Shown here: positions 1 through 5,992 of the stretch, one piece after another
Position numbering within the stretch: the first letter of the stretch is position 1
Layout of the letters: each line of letters opens with the position of its first letter
Assembly (NCBI GenBank): GCA_024762485.1
Contig: JANTHH010000172.1
Coordinates: 1-5,992 of the forward strand
Direction: 5' to 3'
Length of the DNA stretch: 5,992 bases
Origin: Chromatiales bacterium
GTDB taxonomy: Bacteria; Pseudomonadota; Gammaproteobacteria; Chromatiales; Chromatiaceae
The notes under the pieces: model-generated
The model's database searches: none
What the model was told of the DNA's origin: nothing
Seen by the model: the letters and a program-made list of their open reading frames with translations, nothing else
Position numbers and translations under genes: made by a program

Positions 1-2009
1 ATCTGCGCGAGGGCGTCGAGCAGCTCGCCCGCCCCGTCCTGCTGCACCCGCAGGCGGCGCATGCAGCCGCTGGCATAGTTGACGATGGCAGACAGCGGCT
101 GATTCAGCTCGTGGGCGATGCCGGTCGCCATCTCGCCCATGGTACTCAGGCGCGAGACATGCACGAGCTCGTTCTGCCGCCGCTGTGCCTCGGCCTCGGC
201 CTGGCGCATGCGCGTGATGTCGTGGGCATAGATGTTCACATAGCCAAGATCACGCACCGGTGCAAGCAACAGCGAGTACTGGGTCTCACCCACGTGCATC
301 TCCAGTTCCCGGGTCTGGCCGCTGTCGAGCACCTCACGCACCTGCTCGCGCCAGTAGGGAGGCAGTGTCTGCAGGGGTTCGCAGGCCCAGTAGTCGAGCA
401 ATGGCTGGCTGGGTGCATTGGCGTAGATGACCACCCCGGGCTGATTGACACGCATCACCGGGCTGGGGCTCTCCGCCGGGAACGCTGCCAGGCTCACGAT
501 CTGCGCCTGCTGCCGCTGATGTTCGGAATAGTCCCGGATGTAGACGGTGAGCAGACGCTGCCGATCGAGCATGATCGACTTCACGGCGAGTTCGACAGGG
601 AACACCCGTCCGTCGCTGGTGACCGCCTCCATCTGCGCGTTGACCGAGGCATCGGTCGCCGTCACCATGCAATCCTCCATGAGCGACGCAAAGCGTTCGC
701 GCGAAGCCACTGGCAGCAGCAGGGTGTCGAGCCGCTTGCCGAGGACCTCATGGCGGGAATAACCGAAGGTGCACTCGGCGGTGGGGTTGAATTCAACGAT
801 TTCACCGTCGTGACCGACGGTGATGATGGAGTCCAGCGAGGCATCCATGATGGCCGTCTTCAGGGCCTCGCTCTTCCTGATCTGGCTCTCGTGGCGCCGC
901 TGGGTCTCTTCACGGGAACGCATGACCAGCTTGATGAAGGCCTTTATCCAGTCTTCGAGGATCAGCAGCTGGTTACCGCGGCTCGCATGCCGACGATCGA
1001 TACCCAGGGCCTGGCTCGACAGCTTCGACAGACGCTTCAGCAGGCGGTTGATGTAACTCGACATCACCACAAAGGAGAGTATGAAGGCGGCAATGATAAT
1101 GACGCTGCCACCGAGGCGATGGAGACGTTCTGTTTCGAGCACGCGGTCGCCCATCGCCAGCAACTGGCTGCGCGGGACGAAGGTGGCAAACAGCAGGTTC
1201 AGGTCGGAATCCCCGTAGTCACCGAACGAGTGCATGGTCAGCTCGAAGTCCTTCCTGAACGGATCCGAGATCGCACCCACGCCGATGCGCCGGGTATCAC
1301 TGCTGGCGAGAACCCTGAGATTCTCCGCATCGAGCAGGGCGTAGACCGCATCGTTCGGGTTCACCCGCTGCTGCGAGGCGAGCAGGAACTCGCTGTCGAT
1401 CGGCACCAGCAACACCAGGTTGCCCATCACGTTGTAGCTCTGGTCCTCGATCATCTCGAAGACCAGCAGGTAAGGCTGATTCCCCAGCTTGGTGAGGTAG
1501 GCGCTGGAATCGCTGTTGCGGAAGGTCAGCGCATCCCCGGATGACAATGCCTGCGGCAGCGGCTGATCGCTGACCTGGTATTCCTCGCGGATCTGTCCAA
1601 AGGTGTCGACCAGCAGGACATGACTCGGCGGAATGGAGTGGTGCCAGATCGCGCGGTCCGGCAGCCAGGGCGGCGGGTCGTAATCGTAGAGTACCGGCGG
1701 GTTGTGTTGCCGGGCATTCCAGATCAATGGATCGAGGTAGGCCGACATCAGGCGATGACTGGCGAGCAGACGCGTCGTTGCCTTGTACGACTGCATGAAA
1801 TGATCGAAACGGACCAGCGACTCGTGCTCGTGCTGCTGCAGCCGCTCGATGGACTCCTGCCGGAAGATGTCCCGCAGCGCCTTGGTCTGAACCTGGTCGT
1901 TGATCAGCCACACCGCGACCCCCACGGCCAGGCCGGCGACGGCCGCCAGCGCCGGGATGGGCATCCTGCGGAGAAAATTACGAATGAAAGTAAGCGAACC
2001 CTCTGCCAT
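1..2009 (-). CDS. Membrane sensor histidine kinase with Cache-like periplasmic sensor and two PAS domains (partial, C-terminus missing)
   Basis: Reading the minus strand from the ATG at 2009 gives 669 uninterrupted codons to the window edge. Residues 17-36 form a first membrane helix. Residues about 37-298 form an extracytoplasmic region that looks like a double Cache sensor (inferred from layout, with LLASHRLMSAYL near its start). Residues 299-320 form the second helix. A charged, probably coiled-coil linker follows instead of a recognisable HAMP domain. PAS1 spans about 378-495 (FNPTAECTFGYSRHEVLGK; ends VYIRDYSEHQ) and PAS2 about 505-605 (FPAESPSPVMRV; ends YVNIYAHDIT). The phosphoacceptor box is GEMATGIAHELNQPLSAI with His633. 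The rest of the dimerisation domain and the ATPase domain lie beyond base 1. The start is the only ATG/GTG/TTG after an in-frame stop at 2061-2063, with purine-rich AGGCGGGAG just upstream; Met16 is a less likely alternative. The partner regulator and signal are unknown. The class is secure, the ligand is not. Confidence 0.93.
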   Translation of the reverse strand, partial: MAEGSLTFIRNFLRRMPIPALAAVAGLAVGVAVWLINDQVQTKALRDIFRQESIERLQQHEHESLVRFDHFMQSYKATTRLLASHRLMSAYLDPLIWNARQHNPPVLYDYDPPPWLPDRAIWHHSIPPSHVLLVDTFGQIREEYQVSDQPLPQALSSGDALTFRNSDSSAYLTKLGNQPYLLVFEMIEDQSYNVMGNLVLLVPIDSEFLLASQQRVNPNDAVYALLDAENLRVLASSDTRRIGVGAISDPFRKDFELTMHSFGDYGDSDLNLLFATFVPRSQLLAMGDRVLETERLHRLGGSVIIIAAFILSFVVMSSYINRLLKRLSKLSSQALGIDRRHASRGNQLLILEDWIKAFIKLVMRSREETQRRHESQIRKSEALKTAIMDASLDSIITVGHDGEIVEFNPTAECTFGYSRHEVLGKRLDTLLLPVASRERFASLMEDCMVTATDASVNAQMEAVTSDGRVFPVELAVKSIMLDRQRLLTVYIRDYSEHQRQQAQIVSLAAFPAESPSPVMRVNQPGVVIYANAPSQPLLDYWACEPLQTLPPYWREQVREVLDSGQTRELEMHVGETQYSLLLAPVRDLGYVNIYAHDITRMRQAEAEAQRRQNELVHVSRLSTMGEMATGIAHELNQPLSAIVNYASGCMRRLRVQQDGAGELLDALAQ

Positions 2010-2113
2010 GACTCCCGCCTGCCGGCCACATCGACACCCGATGACAAACCGGGTAAAAAATCAAGAAGGCTGACAGTCGATTATGACACCAAACAGAGTG
2101 AAAACCAGGGCAT
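2010..2113 (-). promoter_or_regulatory. PilZ gene to histidine kinase gene gap, possible kinase promoter
   Basis: This is the 104-bp spacer between two genes of the same orientation. On the minus strand it holds CATAAT (2081 down to 2076), five of six matches to a sigma-70 -10 box, but no good -35 box at 16-18 bp. There is no strong hairpin with a U-run, so read-through from the PilZ gene into the kinase gene is as likely as a separate promoter. Confidence 0.25.
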
Positions 2114-2479
2114 TCAGGCGGTTATGGGCAATCCCTGCGATGCTGGCGTGGCAGCTTCCCGGCCACCTTCACCGTTACCGAGCAGCTGGTCGAGGAGATG
2201 CCGGTGCTCGCCATCGAGCTCGTCGAACATCATGCCGAAACCTTCGTCCTTCTGATGGACCACCATGCCGGTGATCTCGGCGTTCTCGACAGCTGCGGGC
2301 CCCGGGGAATGGAAATGGATCTTCACCGGGGCGTTGACTGGCAGTGTGATGCAGCCAGTCTGCACGAACATGCCCCCATTGCCGAGATTGACTGACTGCC
2401 CCCTGACCAACCCCAGGCATGGACAAACCACAACCACATCCAGGACCATGCGTTTGCGATCGGTGTAGCGGTGTTCCAT
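2114..2479 (-). CDS. Single-domain PilZ protein, putative c-di-GMP receptor
   Basis: The protein is 121 residues, essentially one PilZ domain without membrane segment or signal peptide, so probably cytosolic. The N-terminal c-di-GMP motif RxxxR is present as R4-YTD-R8. The second motif, normally [D/N]xSxxG, appears as N31-L-G-N-G-G36, with glycine in place of serine. The end of the barrel is recognisable in EGFGMMFDELD (79-89). The last 20 or so residues are Gly/Ala-rich and probably disordered. The ATG at 2479 is chosen because GGAG lies six bases upstream and the domain begins at once. An ATG four codons earlier (2491) and a TTG at 2563 also keep the frame but lack a good ribosome site. It is transcribed towards the histidine kinase and away from the RDD gene. 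PilZ proteins of this size usually act by binding a partner after ligand binding; the partner here is unknown. Confidence 0.88.
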   Translation of the reverse strand: MEHRYTDRKRMVLDVVVVCPCLGLVRGQSVNLGNGGMFVQTGCITLPVNAPVKIHFHSPGPAAVENAEITGMVVHQKDEGFGMMFDELDGEHRHLLDQLLGNGEGGREAATPASQGLPITA

Positions 2480-2484
2480 GGGGG

Positions 2485-2489
2485 TCTCC
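2485..2489 (-). promoter_or_regulatory. Ribosome binding site deciding the PilZ start
   Basis: GGAGA on the minus strand places GGAG six bases before the ATG at 2479. It overlaps the codons after the alternative ATG at 2491, which has only ACAGGC before it. This supports the shorter 121-residue product. Confidence 0.6.
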
Positions 2490-2506
2490 ATGCCTGTGAG
2501 AAAGTC

Positions 2507-2532
2507 TTCTACCCTGGCAAGCCGGGGTAGAA
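2507..2532. repeat. 26-bp inverted repeat, candidate operator or leader hairpin
   Basis: The arms TTCTACCCTGGC (2507-2518) and GCCGGGGTAGAA (2521-2532) are reverse complements at 11 of 12 positions around a central AA. It lies 28-53 bp before the PilZ start and would occupy the spacer of the weak PilZ promoter candidate. No U-run follows on either strand, so an intrinsic terminator is unlikely. A dimeric regulator's operator fits better. The repeat is seen; its role is inferred. Confidence 0.6.
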
Positions 2533-2540
2533 TCAAGTAT

Positions 2541-2554
2541 GGACCGCTCGGTCC
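2541..2554. repeat. 14-bp palindrome GGACCG-CT-CGGTCC
   Basis: Perfect six-base arms flank a CT centre, eight bases from the end of the larger inverted repeat. Its position, about 87 bp before the RDD start and just upstream of the PilZ promoter candidate, suits an operator. A 6-bp arm can arise by chance in GC-rich DNA, so support is moderate. Confidence 0.45.
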
Positions 2555-2640
2555 GAACGCCAATTGGTAGGACTTCTAGCCACCCCCCGGAAAAACCCTG
2601 ACAGCCCAGACAACATAAGGGCGTTAACGAGAACAAAGCC

Positions 2641-3081
2641 ATGAAAAACGTGAACCACCCCACACTCGCACGCCGTCTGGCCGCAATGTTCTACGACACC
2701 ATCCTGGTGATCGGCCTGCTGCTGCTGCTGTGGATTGCCTTTTATTTCACCATGGTGGCGATCAGCGGGCACGAGGACATCGCCCACGACCCGCTGACCG
2801 CACTCTACTGGCCACTGTCCCTGTGCTGCATGGCGGCCTTCTTCATCGGCTTCTGGACCCATGGGGGGCAGACGCTGGGCATGCGCAGCTGGCGTATCCG
2901 CCTAGTGGCGGAGGACGGTGGCAGGGTCACCCTCACGGCAGCGCTGGTCCGCTACCTGATGGCCATCGTCTCGGCACTGCCCCTGGGTGCCGGCTACTGG
3001 TGGTCGCTGCTGGACGATGAGCGGCGCACCTGGCACGACAGGGTGTCCCATACCTGCCTGGTGGTGCTGGAGAAATCCTGA
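2641..3081 (+). CDS. RDD-family inner-membrane protein
   Basis: The 146-residue protein matches the RDD family, named for conserved Arg and Asp residues. R12 and D19 sit in LARRLAAMFYD before the first helix. The family hallmark GGQTLGMRSWRIRLV is at 75-89, and the last Asp is D133 in RRTWHDR near the C-terminus. Three membrane helices are evident at about 20-41, 55-73 and 103-121. The family is small and mostly uncharacterised; some members have been linked to ion or proton exchange, but nothing here fixes a substrate. The ATG at 2641 is preceded by a weak GAG nine bases upstream. The gene converges on lptG with a single base between the stop codons and is divergent from the PilZ gene. Leu-rich helix 1 contains a short CTG run typical of membrane helices at high GC. 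The family call is firm; the function is unknown. Confidence 0.92.
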   Translation: MKNVNHPTLARRLAAMFYDTILVIGLLLLLWIAFYFTMVAISGHEDIAHDPLTALYWPLSLCCMAAFFIGFWTHGGQTLGMRSWRIRLVAEDGGRVTLTAALVRYLMAIVSALPLGAGYWWSLLDDERRTWHDRVSHTCLVVLEKS

Positions 3082-3082
3082 T

Positions 3083-4150
3083 TCAGAGGCGTCGCCGGGC
3101 CAGCCACACAGCCCCGCCGAGAAACAGCAGGGACGGTGACAGCGCGGCCAGCAGCGGACTGAAACCATAGGCCACCGCCGCCAGTGACATCCCCTTGTTG
3201 AGCAGGTAGAAGACCCCGCCGAGCAGGATGCCGAGCATCATCTGCTGACCTGCACCCGCCCCGCTGCGCGGCGACCCGAGCACAAACGGCAGGGCGAACA
3301 GCAACAGCACCAGACTGGCCAGCGGCGTCGAGATCTTCGACCAGAAGGCCATCTGGTAGAGCCCGGCCTCCTGGCCGTTGGCACGCATGAAGGCGATGTA
3401 CTCGTAGAGCCCCCACAGGGGCAGCATGGTCGGCTTTACCGACAGCAGGCCCAGCAGCGAGGGGTTGAGCAGCGACGCCCAGTTGGCCGAATCCAGGTGG
3501 CGACGTTCCACCCCATCGCCAAGCAGCCTGATCTGCTCGATATCCTGCAGCAGCCAGCGGTCGCCTTCATAACGGGCCGAGGCCGCCTCTGTCGCCAGTC
3601 GCAGGCGATTATCGGCATCGAACTCATAGATGTGGATACCCAGCAGCCCGCCATCCGGCAGGATCTGGCGGATATTGACGAAGGCATCGCCATCCCGCGC
3701 CCAGAAGCCGTGCGAGCTGCGGAAGGTCGCCTGCAGGTGCAGCCTGTCGGCACGCAACTCCTGTGCATGAACCTCAGCGGCCGGTGCCAGCAGTTCGCCG
3801 ATCAGCAGTGCCAGCAGCACCATCATCAGACCGGCCTTGAACAACCCCCAGGCGAGCTGGGTGACGCTGATCCCTGCCGCCCGGATCGCCACCAGCTCAC
3901 CATGCCGGGCCAGTCCGCCGAGGCCCAGCAGGCTGCCGAACAGCGCGGCGACGGGGAACACCTCGAAGCTGTAACGGGGGATCGACAACAACGCCAGCAG
4001 GAAGGCGTCGAGCTCGGAAAAACTGCCCTTGCCGACGTTGTTCATCTCGTCCACGAAGGAAAGAAACACCAGCAGGGAGACGAACACCGCCAGTGCCAGG
4101 AGGATGGCACGCAGCACGGTGAACCCCAGATAACGCTCCAGCCGGTTCAT
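3083..4150 (-). CDS. lptG: LPS export ABC transporter permease LptG
   Basis: LptG pairs with LptF and two LptB ATPases to extract lipopolysaccharide from the outer leaflet of the inner membrane and pass it to LptC. The product is 355 residues (E. coli about 360). Three N-terminal helices lie at about 12-33, 60-80 and 96-122, followed by a periplasmic beta-jellyroll at about 125-260 and three C-terminal helices at about 268-292, 303-325 and 331-350. The LptB-coupling segment LARHGELVAIRAAGIS (80-95) and the jellyroll signature GFWARDGDAFVNI (148-160) closely resemble E. coli LptG. The ATG at 4150 overlaps the lptF stop as ATGA, indicating translational coupling, and GGGA lies seven bases upstream. 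A 31-codon in-frame extension inside lptF is rejected. Several basic residues near the LPS cavity of E. coli LptG appear substituted (see findings). LptG rather than LptF by gene order and by the GFWARDG motif. Confidence 0.96.
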   Translation of the reverse strand: MNRLERYLGFTVLRAILLALAVFVSLLVFLSFVDEMNNVGKGSFSELDAFLLALLSIPRYSFEVFPVAALFGSLLGLGGLARHGELVAIRAAGISVTQLAWGLFKAGLMMVLLALLIGELLAPAAEVHAQELRADRLHLQATFRSSHGFWARDGDAFVNIRQILPDGGLLGIHIYEFDADNRLRLATEAASARYEGDRWLLQDIEQIRLLGDGVERRHLDSANWASLLNPSLLGLLSVKPTMLPLWGLYEYIAFMRANGQEAGLYQMAFWSKISTPLASLVLLLFALPFVLGSPRSGAGAGQQMMLGILLGGVFYLLNKGMSLAAVAYGFSPLLAALSPSLLFLGGAVWLARRRL

Positions 4151-5247
4151 GCCGGCGTCCCGCGCAGTGCCCGGCGGAACGCCCATCGGTCCCACCACAT
4201 CACCAGCAAGGCCGCCACCACCAGCAGGCCCGGCAACCACCACATGCCCAGCCAGGCCGGCGTGACCCCTTCCGACAGCCAGCGCTCGGCCACCCGCTGC
4301 AGGTTCATGAAGATGAAATAGATCAGCACGGCGAGCCCGAAACGGCCCATCAGACCCTGTCTAGGCAACGACCGTGAAAGCGGGATACTGAGCAGGGTGA
4401 AGGCAAAGATCGCCAAGGGGAATGTCAGCCGGTACTGCAGTTCGGCCCGGTCCCTGGGGTCAGAGGATTCGAGCAGATCACGGGCATCGCGTGCGCTCAG
4501 TGGCAGGATATCCGCATCCAGCGGGGGCGCCTCCGGGACGAGAAACCCGTATTCATCGAAATCGCCCAGCGCCATGCCCTGCTCACCGCGATCCTCGAAG
4601 CGATGACCCTGGGTCATCACCACGTAGCGGCGACCACTCTGCGGGTCCACGTACTGCCGTGCCCCAAGGGCACTGATCAATCCGGGGTGACCGCTGAGCC
4701 GTTCCTGCACGAACAGGTTGCGCAGCTGGCCGCTCTCCTTGTCCAGGCGCTCGGCGTAGATCACCAGGTCCCCCTGGCTGAATTCGTTGAAGTGACCCGC
4801 ACGGATCAGGCTCAACTCGCCGCTCTTCTCCTCGGCCAGCTTGATCTGCTCGCTGTACAGCTTCGCCCAGGGCAGCACCTCGAACACCAGCCAGGTGACG
4901 AACAGCGCCAGCGGCACGGCCGACAGCATAAACGCCCGGAATATCCGCCATGCACCCACCCCGGCGGCCTGCAGCGCGACCATCTCGCTGTCCCGGTACA
5001 TGCGGCCCAGCACCCAGAGTATGGAGAAGAAGAATGCCGGCGGCAGCAGCATGCCCAGCACCTTCACCAGTTCCAGACCGGCGAGTATCAGCACCAGGTC
5101 CTGCGCCAGCCCCCCCACCGCCACCTTGCCGAGCAGCTTGACCATGGTGGTCGCCACCAGCACCAGTGCCAGTACGCTGAGAATCACCAGCAGCGTCTTC
5201 ATGGTCTCGCGGAAAAGCAGTCGGTCGATGACAGAAAACACATCCAT
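4147..5247 (-). CDS. lptF: LPS export ABC transporter permease LptF
   Basis: LptF is the second transmembrane subunit of LptB2FG and docks the periplasmic LptC-LptA bridge through its jellyroll. The product is 366 residues, the same length as E. coli LptF as I recall it. It opens with the family pattern DRLLFRETMKT (8-18), then membrane helices at about 17-35, 53-81 and 102-124. The LptB-coupling helix is MYRDSEMVALQAAG (83-96). A periplasmic domain spans about 125-265, and C-terminal helices lie at about 274-291, 300-317 and 330-352. The ATG at 5247 is chosen because it aligns with the family N-terminus. A TTG seven codons upstream (5268) is possible but has no ribosome site; the ATG's own Shine-Dalgarno match is also poor, suggesting weak initiation. 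First gene of a two-gene operon with lptG, divergent from pepA. Confidence 0.96.
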   Translation of the reverse strand: MDVFSVIDRLLFRETMKTLLVILSVLALVLVATTMVKLLGKVAVGGLAQDLVLILAGLELVKVLGMLLPPAFFFSILWVLGRMYRDSEMVALQAAGVGAWRIFRAFMLSAVPLALFVTWLVFEVLPWAKLYSEQIKLAEEKSGELSLIRAGHFNEFSQGDLVIYAERLDKESGQLRNLFVQERLSGHPGLISALGARQYVDPQSGRRYVVMTQGHRFEDRGEQGMALGDFDEYGFLVPEAPPLDADILPLSARDARDLLESSDPRDRAELQYRLTFPLAIFAFTLLSIPLSRSLPRQGLMGRFGLAVLIYFIFMNLQRVAERWLSEGVTPAWLGMWWLPGLLVVAALLVMWWDRWAFRRALRGTPA

Positions 5248-5273
5248 TCCCGGGCCAGTAGCTGGCAACCTGC

Positions 5274-5291
5274 GCCGGGTTGGAAACCGGC
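5274..5291. repeat. Imperfect inverted repeat in the lptF leader
   Basis: GCCGGGTT (5274-5281) and AAACCGGC (5284-5291) are reverse complements at seven of eight positions around GG. It lies 27-44 bp before the lptF start and could be an operator or a small leader hairpin. Either role is inference. Confidence 0.35.
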
Positions 5292-5349
5292 TGATTTGTT
5301 ACACTGCGACAACCGGTACAAACGGCACCGGGTACTGACGTAGTCTATC

Positions 5350-5371
5350 AAAACCGCCCCATCGTGGCGGT
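5350..5371 (-). repeat. Hairpin followed by a short T-run, attenuator- or terminator-like, upstream of lptF
   Basis: On the minus strand ACCGCC (5371-5366) pairs with GGCGGT (5358-5353) across a seven-base loop. The final T opens a TTTT run (5353-5350). A six-pair GC-rich stem with four Us is a weak intrinsic-terminator shape. No minus-strand gene ends just upstream, so if functional it would act in a lptFG leader or against antisense transcription from pepA. It may equally be a protein site or chance. Confidence 0.3.
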
Positions 5372-5412
5372 CCAACCCCAATAACACCGACCCCATGGGC
5401 ATCGAGACAAGC

Positions 5413-5992
5413 ATGGAATTTCAGATCAAGACCACCCCTGTCGCCACCAGCCGCAGCGCCTGCCTCATCCTCGGCGTGTTCGAAAAACGCAAACTCACGG
5501 CCGCTGCCGCGGATATCGACAGCGCCAGCAGCGGCGGCCTTGGCAGGCTGCTGCGCAAGGGGGACTTCAGTGGCAAGCACGGCCAGACCCTGATGATCTA
5601 CGATCTGCCCGGCGTCACCGCCAACCGGGTGATGCTGCTCGGCCTCGGTGCCGAGAAGGAATGCACGGCGAAGAAACTCGGTGACGCCCTGTGCCAGGCC
5701 GCCGCTCAACTCAACGACAGCCCGGCCACCGAGGCACTGTTCGCCCTGCCGGATCGCCGTCACCGGGCCGAAATGTATGCCGATGCCCGCGACTGTGCCA
5801 TCGCCGCGAGCCAGGCCGGCTACCGTTTCGACACCTGCAAGAGTGACGCCGAGCCACCGAAGCACCCGCTGAAACGGCTCAATCTGCTCACCCGCCACAA
5901 GCGTGACGTCAAGGTCCTCGAGCAGGGCTGCGCCCACGGCAGGGCCATCGCCGGCGGCATGAGTCTGGCCAAGGACCTCGCCAACCTGCCGG
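5413..5992 (+). CDS. pepA: Leucyl aminopeptidase PepA (partial, N-terminal 193 codons)
   Basis: PepA is a cytosolic hexameric two-metal M17 peptidase that removes N-terminal residues from peptides; in E. coli it also binds DNA in Xer recombination and in carAB control. The visible part is the N-terminal macro-like domain. MEFQIKTT, SACLILGVFEKRKL (16-29), GKHGQTLMIYDLPGV (55-69) and the final GMSLAKDLANLP (182-193) align with E. coli PepA without gaps of note. The metal-binding and catalytic residues lie beyond the window, so activity cannot be confirmed. The ATG at 5413 is chosen because the family begins MEF and GAG sits six bases upstream; an in-frame ATG at 5395 has no ribosome site. Divergent from lptFG, as in E. 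coli. Confidence 0.96.
   Translation, partial: MEFQIKTTPVATSRSACLILGVFEKRKLTAAAADIDSASSGGLGRLLRKGDFSGKHGQTLMIYDLPGVTANRVMLLGLGAEKECTAKKLGDALCQAAAQLNDSPATEALFALPDRRHRAEMYADARDCAIAASQAGYRFDTCKSDAEPPKHPLKRLNLLTRHKRDVKVLEQGCAHGRAIAGGMSLAKDLANLP

Larger units (their letters stand above)
2480..2640. promoter_or_regulatory. Divergent control region between the PilZ and RDD genes
   Basis: This 161-bp region must hold the promoters of both divergent genes. On the minus strand, TTGATT (starting at 2536) and GGTAGA are 17 bp apart and form a weak -35/-10 candidate for the PilZ gene. On the plus strand no convincing sigma-70 pair is seen before the RDD gene; ACATAA at 2613-2618 is a possible -10 without a -35. 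Two inverted repeats, listed separately, sit in its PilZ-proximal half. Confidence 0.5.
5248..5412. promoter_or_regulatory. Divergent lptF/pepA control region
   Basis: This 165-bp spacer should hold promoters for lptFG (minus) and pepA (plus). No sigma-70 pair with good spacing is evident. TTGGAA (5280-5285) and TACACT (5300-5305) face pepA but are only 14 bp apart. Three ACCGG-type words recur on the plus strand: at 5286-5290, ACCGGTAC at 5312-5319 and ACCGGGTAC at 5327-5335. Two inverted repeats are listed separately. Confidence 0.5.

Noticed and set aside
111..1544. 477-codon plus-strand open frame
   Set aside because: It is the antisense shadow of the histidine kinase. Its His/Gln/Arg-rich translation matches no family, whereas the opposite strand encodes clear PAS and H-box motifs.
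1297..1911. 204-codon minus-strand open frame
   Set aside because: It overlaps the kinase coding sequence in another frame, and its Ala/Arg/Pro-rich low-complexity translation is typical of frame shadows at high GC.
2055..2080. Possible terminator after the PilZ gene (AATCGA/TTGATT stem with following T-run, minus strand)
   Set aside because: The stem is short, AT-rich, contains a G-U pair and has a 12-base loop, so it is unlikely to terminate efficiently.
2480..2563. N-terminal extension of the PilZ protein from a TTG at 2563 or an ATG at 2491
   Set aside because: The extension lies over the inverted repeats and the promoter candidate, has no good ribosome site, and adds no conserved residues before the R4xxxR8 motif.
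2560..2567. CCAATTGG palindrome
   Set aside because: An eight-base palindrome is expected by chance at this length and has no partner site nearby.
2175..2663. 162-codon minus-strand open frame over the PilZ gene
   Set aside because: It is a shifted frame of the PilZ gene and crosses the divergent spacer into the RDD start; no family features.
3497..4321. 274-codon plus-strand open frame
   Set aside because: It is antisense to lptG and the lptF end, is Gln/His-rich and shows no domain.
4603..5343. 246-codon plus-strand open frame
   Set aside because: It is antisense to lptF and runs into the pepA control region. Its composition is that of a shadow frame.
5299..5937. 212-codon minus-strand open frame opposite pepA
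   Set aside because: It covers the conserved N-terminal half of pepA in antisense and would extend lptF-side transcription through the promoter region. No recognisable motif.

Overview
The window looks like ordinary chromosome from a high-GC (about 60% by eye) gammaproteobacterium. The firmest clue is the divergent pair lptF-lptG / pepA, an arrangement shared with Escherichia coli. The proteins are clearly diverged from the enterobacterial versions, so a non-enteric lineage (Chromatiales-, Halomonas- or pseudomonad-like) is likely, but the genus cannot be fixed from this sequence. No rRNA, tRNA, CRISPR array, insertion sequence or phage gene was seen.

Layout, left to right. (1) 1-2009, minus strand: most of a large membrane sensor histidine kinase that runs off the left edge. 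It has a periplasmic Cache-like sensor, two PAS domains and an H-box at residue 633; the ATP-binding domain is outside the window. (2) 2114-2479, minus strand: a 121-residue single-domain PilZ protein, a likely cyclic-di-GMP receptor, 104 bp upstream of the kinase and in the same orientation. (3) 2480-2640: a divergent control region with two adjacent inverted repeats. (4) 2641-3081, plus strand: a 146-residue RDD-family membrane protein that converges on lptG with one base between the two stop codons. (5) 3083-5247, minus strand: lptF then lptG, overlapping by ATGA. They encode the two transmembrane subunits of the lipopolysaccharide export ABC transporter LptB2FG. (6) 5248-5412: the divergent lptF/pepA control region. 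(7) 5413-5992, plus strand: the first 193 codons of leucyl aminopeptidase pepA, which runs off the right edge.

Functionally there are two blocks. The right half is conserved envelope housekeeping: LPS extraction from the inner membrane by LptF and LptG, beside a cytosolic aminopeptidase. The left half is signal transduction: a kinase and a PilZ protein that may be co-transcribed, suggesting but not proving a link between an external signal and c-di-GMP-controlled behaviour. I found no convincing undescribed system. The points most worth a second look are the palindromes between the PilZ and RDD genes, the altered PilZ motif, the kinase's sensor and linker, and the apparent loss of basic LPS-contact residues in LptG and LptF.
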